Translations under genes and position numbers: made by a program
Notes under the pieces: generated by a model
What the model was told of the DNA's origin: nothing
Database searches by the model: none
The model's input: only the letters and a program-made list of their open reading frames with translations
Shown here: in pieces, positions 1 to 11,567 of the stretch
How positions within the stretch are numbered: the first letter of the stretch is position 1
Layout: every line of letters starts with the position of its first letter
Source of the DNA: Theocolax elegans
Lineage: Eukaryota > Arthropoda > Insecta > Hymenoptera > Cerocephalidae
Reading direction: 5' to 3'
NCBI GenBank assembly: GCA_026168455.1
Contig: CM047428.1
Span: forward strand, 14,169,313 to 14,233,312
DNA length: 64,000 bases

Positions 1-610
1 TAAAATGTGTTCCAATTTTAATGTTATTCATATCCCTGGTCTAAATAATGTCCCGCTGAAGTTAAAGTCCGAATATGCATTTTTTTATTATTTCAACAAG
101 CAAAAACTTGACACACAAAAATTTGAATATGGTTCACCTGAAAATTCCTGGTAGCATCTGCAAAGAACAGATGTAAAATATGAAAATTGAAAATTTTTTA
201 AAACTCAATGGTCTGGTTTTATGTAAATATGTTGGAAGTTTTAATAAAGTATACATCAAATAAATTTTTAATGCATTACGAGACAAAAAATATGTTATTA
301 TTTAGTCGATGTATCGGATATTAAAATACCCCGAATTATTAACTTGCGAAAAATTAATAAAATTTAATAAAATTGCCATAAGTCACGCAAAAGTATTGTA
401 AATCAAAAGCGAGATGAGTTATTCAAAGGAATTTTTATATTAATTTCTTTTGTATAATATTTGTGTAATTTTCATTTTGTGAATAATAAAAATGTTTATC
501 CGCTAAACGATCCCTGTCGTGGTAATCCAAGAGAAAAAAGAAAACGTTAGACGACGACGATCGAATAAGTAATAGGTAATCGATACGCCGGATAAATGAA
601 TAGGATATAT

Positions 611-612
<2 letters not shown>

Positions 613-674
<62 letters not shown>
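613..674. repeat. (TA)n microsatellite
   Basis: About 60 bases of uninterrupted TA dinucleotides. Short open frames across it are translations of the repeat and are not genes. Confidence 0.95.
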
Positions 675-675
<1 letters not shown>

Positions 676-1372
676 AGAATTAATATACTAATTAAGGATG
701 CGGCGATGAAAACCGATTGTTTGTCGGTTATAATCAAAAGTAAAAGTAAATAATAAGATCCAGTAAACCAGTCCCTTGGGAGGACGCAGCTTCCGTATCA
801 GAGTCCGTACGTGTACAAGGTATATACATGCATTGATACATGCGGTATATAGAGGAGGGTGAGGGATCGGAAGTAGAAACGTATTGGTATATACCGTATG
901 AAACTATAACTTTTACCTATATCGAAAGGGTGAGGATTCGAGGATACAAATGTGATATATTTCGATCGTACCGAGCTACCGAGTGATTCGTGTAGATCGA
1001 TCGATGGTCATTGGTGTTCGATGTAGGTATAGGAGAGTATAGGTAAGGTGGGACACGAAGAGGCCCCGTGACCTACTTGATGGGCAAGGCGTTAACGGTA
1101 CTAGGCCCCCAAGACTCCCAAGAGCCCGAGAGGTGACCTACTCAACCATCCGACGACGGTGAAACTCGTCCGCGAAATCGTCGTACCGAACGGGGGGGAG
1201 GGAGGGAGGGGCCAACTGGCCTAAGAGGAAGGAGGAGGCGGGCCCCCCTTAAGCCTTAAGTCAGTGAAATCTCCGTTTGGCTCTCTCTCTCTTGAACCCG
1301 GCAGTCGTCGCCGATCGTCGTTGCGTTCAAACGATCTTCGCGCTTCATTGTCAACGTTTACGTTTACGCCTA

Positions 1373-1437
1373 TACACACGCACACGCGCGCACATAATAC
1401 ACACTCCACACGCACACACACACGCACACACGCATAC
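1373..1437. repeat. (CA)n-rich tract
   Basis: An imperfect CA/CG dinucleotide run just upstream of the proposed signal-peptide ATG. It would lie in the 5' UTR if that exon is real. Confidence 0.85.
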
Positions 1438-1440
1438 AGC

Positions 1441-1476
1441 ATGGGCTTCTTATTGGCCCTTATTTTACTCATTATG
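1441..1476 (+). CDS. Proposed signal-peptide exon of the Spätzle-like gene
   Basis: The ATG has A at -3 and G at +4. It is followed by eleven mainly hydrophobic residues ([12 protein letters not shown]) and then a GTGTGT donor that leaves phase 0. The next confident exon begins in phase 0 at 4714. The joined N terminus would be a classic short signal peptide, which a secreted Spätzle needs and the downstream exons lack. The link across a 3.2-kb intron is inference, and hydrophobic 12-mers do arise by chance in AT-rich DNA. Confidence 0.5.
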
Positions 1477-4400
1477 GTGTGTATATTTTCTTTTAATTTC
1501 TTTTAAAATAAGCCCGCGGGTGTTTCGTCGTCGATCATTCGTTCGTTTATTGTTTAAGGGTGCTACCTATATGTGCTATGTTCTGTGCTATGTTTTTTCC
1601 AATTATTCTTTTCATATAGTGAACGTTTTGCCAAATTTGGAAATATCCACCGAAGAGAGAGTATTGTTGTACATATAGTTAATTATATTGATTATACCGT
1701 TGACAGTCTATGTTTAAAGTGTAATAGCATATAGGTATAAACGAACAATTCAAATTTTATTTTACCCCAAAATTCCTGTATACGAATAAATCGAAGTTGC
1801 CGCTGTACGGAGTATGCTAAATAAGTACTCTTTTCACCAATTGCATTACATGGATAAACGTGACACATGTATATTACCACACGATAATTCACTGATTAAG
1901 ATTGAAGTTCGTTAAAATTTTATATTTTTGACAAGTATTTTCGACACGATTTTATGTTATTAATTTTTACTTACAAGTCGACACCTTGCAAGTACAATCT
2001 ATATTCTAACTATATTATTATTTGTAACTTATATCTTTCAATACTTAATTTATAAACAGAGTAATTAAAACAGTCAGAATTTTATTATATCATATTAAAA
2101 CGTTTATCTACAAGTCCCTAGAAAAAAAAAATTATTTTTACATATACATACTATATAATACGTGTTTTACGTTAAAATAAACATATAAAAATAGACAAAT
2201 ATATCGTCGTATTAATTGCAAATACTCGATATATATAATAACGTCAAAATATGTAGACCGATGTGTGATGTATGTATATAGGTGTGTATCTATATGTACC
2301 TTCATAATATGAATAAGCATTTATTTGACTTTTACTTGTCATCAGTTTCAATTCACGTTCTTCGACTCTCGATTCTTGATGTACAGTATAGATTAACTCG
2401 CGTTAACGATCCACACGTATATAGATCACGCGTATCTCCACACATTCGAAAGCAATAAATCGGTTCGAGAAAATATGTTACTTCTGAAAGCTATGTTACG
2501 CGGTGTTTAATATAAATTACCCAAAAATTTGAAGAGAATTTGCGAAGAAAAACGCTTTGAGTTAGAAAGTGGGGAAAGTTTCACTGCGAGAAGTTTAATT
2601 AGGAACGTTAGAAACAAAAAAAAATAAGGATAAACGTTTTACGGGAAAATGGGGATAAGTTTCAAATTTATTAGTTTTACACGGATTGAGTTTAGTTCAA
2701 TTTGGTATATACGTGAAATAGAGTGACTCGTTAATGAAATATGGATCGTGTGGATTTTTGTACAAATGCAATGCGTGTTACAAAAATGTAATTGTTATAT
2801 AATTAATCAATCGGTGCAAAGTACAATCGACGGTAATTTTTAATACACCAACTTAACGATGTTTATTAACGATAATTATTGATGTTATTTTTTTTTAGTA
2901 TTCTCGTCGTATATTCATCTTCCTCTTTTCTTGCACAAAGTATAAAGAAACGATAATTTTTCAAACGAATGAGAAAGAAAAATGTGGTTTAATCTCGCAG
3001 TAAATAATATATAATAATTTAAATTCTAATAAAGATAAATAAATTGTTGTTATCTAGAATCTAGAAAATGCATGAAAAATCATGCAAGATTGAATGGTCG
3101 ATCAAACAGAGAATGTATTATTTATTTATTATTATTTATAATGGAAAAATAAAATCGTCGATTAACTTGAAATCGACGATACATAACGATATTAACGTTG
3201 ACAACTGTAGGTATAGATAGGTATAGAGGCGTGAAAAGTTTGCGGTGTAGAATAAACTCGTCAACCAGTTGTCAAAATCCACGCATCGTATCTGCATGTT
3301 CGTTAATATAGATATATACCTATATATTATAATGCATATAGGTACACGTTGATGCGAGCGTCGAAAGCAAGAGAAACCGGTGTAACGGGACGTCCTCTCG
3401 ATAAGCCAGTAACTTTCAGCGTATATATGGAAAACCTGCATGGCACTTGTACCTATATATTTTAATGATTGCGTTAACGGTTGAAACCTTTTCAATTCAC
3501 TTTTTGTTTCTGTTGTACATGTATATGTATATAAGATGAACAAGTATGCACGCGCAATTAGTAGGAAGGTATATTGCGCCCGACCAACGGGATCAATGAT
3601 TCATTTCGATTTTTATACTTCTTACATCGCTTTGTATCATTATGCATACTATACATAAATTATAAACACAAATGTGTGCTTTTACATATGTTGTGCTTGT
3701 ATCATACGTTGAGCATCTTAATTTTCACGATCAATCAATTGTCCAACTCTTCAATTTTGAGTGATAAAATAGAAATTAATACCAGTAAGCGCCGAGCCAA
3801 CTAGTCGATTATTGCGCATTTCTAAAGCTTTTCTTTATTTTCTAAACATCAAAAGTGTCGATAGAATAACATCATTTGTATATACATCACTTTTTACTAA
3901 GTATAACCGCAATTTTTATATATTTTTAAGATCTTCGATATAAGTAAAATTTCATATACACCACGTAATGCGGGTGCTCCTGATTTAAAATTCCGTGAAA
4001 AGCAATAAAAGTAGACAATGAAATTGAAGAAAATGTATAATGATACAATAATTTTTTCAACGATCCAAAATTTATATTATTAAACAAAACCTTATTTTCA
4101 TGATCGATTTTTGTTTACGGTACCTATATATAAATTTAACGCAATCATAAATTCAAAAAATTTTCATAAAATTATTAGACATAATCAAGTATACTTTTTT
4201 TTGGAAAATTGAAAATCGTAATAGAGAATACTTCTAAGCATATATACGTATCTTTATTCTATGCAAAGTGAGACCGATATTTTTTGTCCGTAGGTGAAAG
4301 TGTTTGGTTAGCTATATATATAAACACACATATACAAATACGCAAAACTAGGAAGTTCCATTTAAAAGTTTGACCTTAATACATAAGTATATGATAATAT

Positions 4401-7400
4401 CCATCCATGACGAATTGGTACATCTTACACTTTTATAATTCTTTTTTTAAATAGAAAATACTTAAACAAGGTACATTATTATAATATATGTAGTTGCAAT
4501 AAAAGTGAATATTGACATGTAATATTAAAGATTAATGTCGTTTAAATACTTTAATAATAATAATACTAATAATAATGATAATAATGATAATAATAACATT
4601 AATAATAATAATTCTATATCATTGTTACCCTAAATTAAAATTATAATGTTAATAAGGAGATTATGCATATTATTGAAAAGAAAAATTAATAAAGATAAGT
4701 CATTTGTTATTAGACGCTAACGGGAGAGATGACGAGCGGCAAATTCGTATTAGCCGAAGGTGGTCCAAGCACTTTTGGTTACGATGCTTCATCAGCATGC
4801 AGTAAACCGTACTCCCGAATCGGTCGGGCCCGCCTTGAAAATTTACCATGCGATTTTCGACGAGAAAATTGGTGTACTATCGCTGGTAACACCTATCCTT
4901 GGTAAATATATTTTTTATCGATTTGCGTAGGTATATATAATATATCTGTCAAATAACAATTAATTATTTATAAGATATCGTTTTAGTAAATATATTTTTT
5001 TCTATGTTATACATTCTTAAAGTTTAATTTTATAGAATATCACTTTGGATTACGAACATGTATTATTGGTATTTGAATGAGATTTGTTGTAGAAAAAAAA
5101 TACTAGAAATTTTAAGAAATTTTTTTGTAGGCAGGCGGTACGAAGATTTGTTCAAGAAAATCAAGGTTTGATGAGGCGTATGTACGGCGATGAAAAACAT
5201 ATCAATGTTATGAAAACTGAACTGGAGAAAAATGACGTCGAACTTGAACTTGTCGACGAGAATGACCATAATCCATTGTTTTCGGATGATACGAGGTAAC
5301 GCAGAAAAACATTTTCGTTTATTCATGTTATAAGCTTCCACCTTTACTCGATTAAGATATTTTTATAGTAAAGTTGAAAAATTTGGAAAGCTTAGATAAT
5401 TGGAGAAAGCGCAAATTTTGTAAATACTTCATTACGAATGCACCGTAACATACCCAATTTTTGAACAGTTACGTCCAATTTCTAATCACAATTTGACATA
5501 TACAAAAACTCATAATAATAGACATATAGAAATTTGAATCTAAGAATATTTCCAGTATTTACGAAGATAAAAGCGATTTTATTAGATTTTTTTCACTTTT
5601 TCATTTTTAATACCCATTTAATAGTATATAACTAAATTTAACTAATCTCTATTTAAAAGCTCAAAAATGGGAGAAAAATAGGATTTTCCATTAATCAATG
5701 GTCATAAAATGGGGGAAAAACGTTGTTATCGATAAGAAAAAAACAAGCACATTTGTCGCCTATTTTTGCCCGTTCTATTTAAAAACAATCTATTTAATAC
5801 TTATTTAACGGCATACAATTTCTAGCAGAATTTTTTGAAATAATATATAATAAGGTTATCCAAACACGTTTTATACATAAAATCATTAAATATTAAACTA
5901 ATACTGATCAAATTATGCCAAATAATGACACTTATGTCAGCTTATATTAGTTTTTATGACAAAATGTGCTAACCTGTGCTAAGAGGTTAAACTCTGCTAT
6001 ACATGGTTATGCTTTAGTACCAAATATACGAATTGACAAGGCCGTTTTACGAAAAATTTACGGCACTGTTTTGCTTAATATCACACAATTTTCATTTTCA
6101 CTAAAATATATAAGTAATATAATATAATATAATTATAATAATATAATTATAATTAATAAGTTGTTTAGTTATACATATATACATATTTAGCATATACCCC
6201 AGTGGAAATTTCAAATGTGTCAAAATGTGTCAAAATGTGTCAAAGTATGCTAAAGTGTGCCAGAATGTGTTAAAATGTATCAAAGTGTATCAATGTGTGA
6301 GTTTTTGCACCCACTCATCATCAAAATTTATATATTTTGGTAAACTTTGATACATCTTGATACATTTTAGAACATTTTAATACAGTGTCATACATTTTGC
6401 TACATTCTGGCACACTTTGATACATTTTGATACATTTTGGCACATTTTGTCACAGTTTGATACATTTTGATACGTTTTGATACATTTTGATACATTTTAG
6501 TACATTTGGTACATATCAAGCAGTGGTAAACAATTTATATATAAAAAGAATAAATATAATAACTAACAAGTTATAAAAAAGTAATAAAAAATAATAAGTT
6601 TTGATAAAAAAATTATAAAGGCCAGATTAAAAATGTGCCAAAATGTGCCAAAATGTATCAAAGTGTGCCAAAACATTTTAAAGTGTATCAAAATGTGCCA
6701 CTACTCGAGTGAAAAACTACAGCTATACTTTCGCACACTTTGGCACATTTTGATACTTTTTGGCACATTTAAAATTTCCACTGGAGTATTTAACGAATAT
6801 AACAATATTTGTAAATTTTTTAGCAGCCTGTTCGATCAATATCCATTCGACTACGAATACGATAACGAAAAAAGTCGTGAATTTTTATCACGATCACTAA
6901 ACCCCGTAACATCCGGTAAACTCGAAAAATCAAAATCTACCGAAGATTCAACTTCAAAATATTCGTCCCATCCAAATGAAACTCCAACCTCTGGAACAAC
7001 GAGCTACGCAACCTCCACGACAAAAAGTACAAGCACACCGATACCTAGTACAACAACCCCAATGGTTAGCTTGGCTCAAATAGCAAAAATCCAAAATTTG
7101 AGCATCAACGAGATTCCAGGGCAAATCGATCGTTTTGATTCGGATGTTGACGAGCTGACCGAAATACCTGAAACTGCGGTTGAAACGACGGTAGATCCGG
7201 ATGACGTCGTAGGATACTCAACGATGAAAATACTGTCATCCTCGGAGAGGATAGATGAAATAAACGATGGGCTCGATGCTGACATTACTGGCAACGAATC
7301 CCAACAGCAGCAACAATTTAGACCTAGACCAGAATATCGACCACCAGATTCAACTGGGCCAGACGTACCGGAATCTATCGAGGGCCAACTATTTCAAGAC

Positions 7401-8044
7401 GTTGCGGCTAAAGATAAACAGGAACCTCCGGTTCTTAAAGTTCGCGGAATGTAAGTTTTATTATTTACGTTACATTATTCATTTCTACCGGAAATTATAA
7501 AATTATTTTGTCCTATTTTATACAACATTGGTAATTATTTTGTACAAATGGTCAGAAATGCTTGTCCGGTCAAGGAAGAAGTAGTGGCACCTTTCTGGGC
7601 TAACAACACGAGAGGCGAAGTTCTTGCTTTGTTAAATTTGTACCCGTTTGAACAGTACGTTCACTGGGAAAAGTGCACGTAAGTGTTATTTCAAGATATT
7701 CTTTTAATACAAATCGCATTGATACTATATAAAATGCATAAATTAATACCGAGTTAATTAATAAAATTGTACTCGACAGACACGAGAACAAGCAAATGTA
7801 TTGCCGAGATGGGTGTAGGTGCGAGCAACAGTATAGGCTACATCGACTTCTTGCTTACGACCCGAACAACGAATGTCGAGGGATATTTAGCGATTGGTTT
7901 AAATTTCCAAGTTGTTGTATATGTAGATGTTACGATCTACCTGTTGAATTTCGGGTTACATCAAGATCACCTCGTACGGTGCATCGGCAAAGGCTTAAGG
8001 TCCGAGCGCCTAGGCCTCCACCGAAACAGCGAATTCGCAATTAA
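1441..8044 (+). CDS. Spätzle-family cystine-knot ligand (spz3/spz4 type), six exons
   Basis: Proposed exons are 1441-1476, 4714-4901, 5131-5295, 6824-7450, 7556-7678 and 7780-8044. All junctions are GT/AG and the phases agree, giving 467 residues. Exon 2 has an in-frame stop just before its AG acceptor, so it is internal or the start is the ATG at 4729. The middle of the protein is Ser/Thr-rich and acidic (prodomain-like). The C-terminal part, from about residue 339, holds the Cys-rich domain: [14 protein letters not shown], then [28 protein letters not shown] and [11 protein letters not shown], which is typical of Spätzle paralogues outside the founding Spz. A single Arg (VRG) just before the knot could be the processing site. 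Spätzle proteins are secreted, proteolytically activated dimeric ligands of Toll receptors. The family is certain from the knot; the choice between spz3 and spz4 is not. It is convergent with Dlg5, about 8.4 kb downstream. Confidence 0.88.
1477..4713 (+). other. Proposed first intron of the Spätzle-like gene
   Basis: About 3.2 kb of AT-rich sequence with no supported exon on either strand. Open frames such as 3136-3543 (minus) are low-complexity and have no recognisable domain. The only structured element seen is an AAT/GAT-rich run near the 3' end. Confidence 0.5.
4553..4617. repeat. AAT/GAT trinucleotide-rich tract
   Basis: An imperfect run of AAT and GAT triplets in the first intron of the Spätzle-like gene. 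Confidence 0.8.
6197..6786. mobile_element. MITE-like element with TA target duplication and minisatellite arms
   Basis: The element is 590 bp and starts CCCCAGTGGAAATTT. It ends with the inverse, AAATTTCCACTGGAG, and a TA dinucleotide flanks each side (6195-6196 and 6787-6788), as in Tc1/mariner-type insertions. Inside, a 10-11 bp unit of the form AAAATGTGTC is repeated many times in one direction (6214-6300) and then in the opposite direction (6340-6510). A second, shorter pair follows (6632-6690 and 6730-6775), so the whole can fold on itself. It has no transposase open frame and lies in intron 3 of the Spätzle-like gene, 37 bases before an exon. The superfamily assignment is inferred from the TA sites. 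Confidence 0.65.
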
Positions 8045-8364
8045 TACCTTTTTGTTAATTAATATTATTATTATTATCATTATCATTATTATTATTAATA
8101 TATTTGTACGTTTAGTGGGAGCGTTAAGTTATCTCGTATAACGTTTCTTTATTTTTATACTGAGAACAATGCTTTAGCTAACGTTACTGTATTTTATATA
8201 TTTTTATAATAACAGAATGTTATAAATTAATACGAAACCGTCATTTAAATTCAATTTAAAAATACTTTTGGTTGGTAGTAATTTTAGCTAAAGTATATTT
8301 TCTTACTATTCGTTAGAATTGTATTATTATAGTAATTCTCGAAAGAATTAGTATATTACATACC

Positions 8365-8468
8365 ATGGCCAGTAAAATAAGAAATGTCTCAGATCACATG
8401 TAATTGTCGGCCGAGGCGAAGCCGAGGTGGACGATCGTGTGATCTGAGGCTTTCTTTTTTACTGGCCA
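8365..8468. repeat. Imperfect hairpin with about 35-bp arms
   Basis: The left arm (8365-8400, TGGCCAGTAAAA...CAGATCACATG) is complementary to the right arm (8436-8468, CGTGTGATCTG...TTTTTACTGGCCA) with few mismatches and a GC-rich loop. It could be a small MITE or a structured 3' UTR element of the Spätzle-like transcript. No family is recognised. Confidence 0.6.
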
Positions 8469-8499
8469 AGGTGTGTATACTATTTTTCTGCTCGACGTT

Positions 8500-8555
8500 G
8501 CCGGAAAACGGCGACTTCAATTCGCGCAACGGCCGGGAAGTTGCCGCTTTCCGGC
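8500..8555. repeat. GC-rich hairpin with 19-bp arms
   Basis: GCCGGAAAACGGCGACTTC (8500-8518) pairs with GAAGTTGCCGCTTTCCGGC (8537-8555) with two mismatches. The hairpin stands out from its AT-rich surroundings and lies 32 bases after the previous hairpin. Confidence 0.6.
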
Positions 8556-11408
8556 CGGAGGGCAGAAAACGTATATTTTATTTATTTAACAATTATTTAA
8601 TCGGATAAGATACTTAATGTACATAGCTTTCATAAGAAAAGATTTTTATTAACGACAAATTTTATTAACGTAATTTTATTTTATTTATCGTGAATTTTTT
8701 ATTAATGTATTATAACCATCTTTGAATTTTGACTTTTTTTATATTAATTAATACTAGCAATGACAATTTAATACAATTAAATTTAACGTTATCGCATATA
8801 ATTATATTTCTTTAATTGTAACAAAAGCGTAATAAGTATTTAATTGTTAATTAACAAGTTAAAATTAACAATCAAAGTTAAAAGTTTTCATCGAGTGCTT
8901 CGAAGTAAATCTTTTTTTTAATATATTGAACACAGAAAACCAGCAGTACCAATGGCTAAGAATTAGTAATATTTAATAAATGTTAACACTATTTAATCAT
9001 AAATATTTATTGAAAATTACTAAATTTACTAGGTTTACGACATGTATATTGAACTTACCTAAGTTAAATTGTAATTTACTATAATTTAATAATACAAACA
9101 TTTACTTAAATTATTAAACTTACTATATTTAATTAAGGCTCGTGATAAAATGATTGCGCCATTTCTTTAATATATATTTTAATAACTAATTTTTTATTAA
9201 CGTATACGTATAATCAAAAATATATGTTTTTTTCTTGTATGTTTAATGTTATTGTAAATTGACACAACGTTTTTTATGAAACAATAAAATAAAAAATTAT
9301 CACTTATTACACAATTATGTAATTAATGTGTTGATGAATAAATCTTGGGTTTAAAAAATAAAAGGAAAAACCACAATATGCTCGTATAGGATCGTTTTTA
9401 TTCCGTTTTTGTTTTTCATCTTCATATGGTAAGAACGTATATATTCTCTTACAAGAAATAATTATAATAATATAAAGAAATAACGAATGTTAATACTTTG
9501 TTTTTGGGCATTCGCGCAAAAAAGTAGCTCAACATTTTTTTTAAACTAATCGACGCGCGAAATTTTAAGATTCGTATACCTGTATATGTATATATTCATA
9601 TACTTAAAATATAAAAATCGAAAAATTTCGCCCGCGATTCCCACGCACTCGCAATCACACCATCGCTTCGCGAATGAAAGAGGTTGTATTTACAGTATGA
9701 TGATATATAGCAATATAATTATATATGTATAACTTTTTTATATTTATATATTTATAATAATAATAAATGTATAATGTAAATAATCGAAGCGTACATAATA
9801 ATAATGTTAATTTATTTATATATATATATAAACATTTATGCGCTGTATAAAGAAAAATGTATAAATAGAATTATTTTGTTTTCCTTCTTTTTTGTATATA
9901 AACGTACAGGCAATGAACATTTGGTATCAAAACCATTGGATGAAAAACTATATATATATATAAATTTGTTTAACGTTTGTAAAAAATTTTTGTGCGAAAA
10001 ATGCTTAAGTAAATACGATAATTTCCGAGTTGACTTTTTTACTGGGTTTACAAAATAAAAAGAGGATCCGATACGATTTTATATATTTTTTTCTCGCAGT
10101 GCAATTAATTTTTCTGTCGGGGTGGATTACATGACCCGGTTCGGATGTTTTTCTTATTTATGCTACGTAGTTTTGCACATAAACTGGAAGTCTCTGAGAA
10201 TTGTCTATAATTTTATTTGAGCGTCATATACATCGAATGGCTTTTGAGAACTGAAAAATAAACAGTTTCTATTATTATTTTTTAACGATTATTCTCTTTT
10301 TTCATTCGACGAAAGATTTTAAATTGTATGCTTCTTAAATGTACCTTATGAATGAAATCATTGCAATTAATTCAATTAAATTATTTTCAATTGGTTTTAA
10401 ACATGTTCATTTTAAACAAGTTCAGATTAAATTTTTCAAAACGCAACAACCATAATCAAAATTCTTTTAAGCAATATACAATATTAATATGTAAATTTTA
10501 AAAGATTTTCAAAAATATTTTTTAATACGAAAGAGTTATTCATTATTACCATCCGAACAGTTAACAGCTTAAAAGTACTTATTAACATTTTTTTAAAATC
10601 TACTACATTTGTTTCTTGTTCGCTACTTTTTAGTCTTACAACAATTTGAGGACGCATTTTCAAGGAAACTATGAATCAACTTCAGCGAAAACATTTTTTG
10701 TTTTTTTTTAAGAAGTTTCGATGTTTTTTCATATCTGCTCTACATTATTGAACCATTATAATAATCGTCCCAACAATTTAATCGTTTAAATAGTTATACG
10801 CATCTCTATTCCAGTTGATAATTCTTTATAAGGATGTATGTATTTATATATACATACAGTTATCTATTTAAGTATGTCTCAAAATTGATTCTATTGCATG
10901 CTTGGTCGTTTTGGAACAGGCCACGAGTGCAGCCACGGTGTCGACCAAATTCAAAAAATTAATTAATAATAACGCAATTGTCCAATTAATCATGATTTTT
11001 CTTCTGCCATATATATATATATAAAAATTACAACATAATTCCATCGTGTCTTATCACATTCCGGACCCTGACGTTTCGTATACAAAACAATCATTTTCAT
11101 CAATCTCTATAATATGTTGATATTTACAAAAATATGTCTTTTTGAAAAAAGACATGTATCGTCCATTATCGTTAATAGGTTGCATCATAAAATACAATAT
11201 ATTTTATTATTAAAAATACTTGTATGGGTGTGTTCTATATGTGATCAAGGAAGTTGATCGTTGTTGTGGACAACAACCGATTGTCAGTGAGGATACCGAA
11301 GTCTATGCTTCGACTATAATTTCAATAAATGTACGATTAATTATAATTTTCACAATTTGTCGTCGAGTATGGGTACACAGCGAAATGGGATTCTAAGTGT
11401 TTAATTGT

Positions 11409-11567
11409 CTGCTTTACCGACGAGATTAACTGATTTTATACTGTATCCTTATGTTGTTATTTTTCTACATTTTGTTTTTTGACGCTACTTTAAAAAGGTA
11501 AATTCTTAGTAATCTAATAATGCAGAAATGGTTTATAACATTTTAATCAACTCTGTCGGTAAAGCAG
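11409..11567. repeat. Short inverted-repeat element, MITE-like
   Basis: CTGCTTTACCGAC at the left and GTCGGTAAAGCAG at the right are perfect inverted repeats. Partial complementarity extends inward (GAGATTAACTGATTTT against ATTTTAATCAACTCT). The element is about 159 bp. I could not define a clear target-site duplication. Confidence 0.45.

Larger units (their letters stand above)
1..1440 (+). promoter_or_regulatory. 5' flank and putative 5' UTR of the Spätzle-like gene
   Basis: No coding exon can be supported here. The first 600 bases are AT-rich, followed by a TA microsatellite. From about 760 the composition becomes richer in GC and CpG, with G-runs near 1190-1245, which fits a promoter or 5' UTR of the gene whose proposed start codon is at 1441. 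I did not find a TATA box or initiator that I would defend. The assignment rests only on position and base composition. Confidence 0.3.

Noticed and set aside
1264..1506. 80-residue plus-strand open frame as a stand-alone gene
   Set aside because: Its first codon is GTG and most of it translates a CA repeat. Only the part from the ATG at 1441 is plausible, as a signal-peptide exon.
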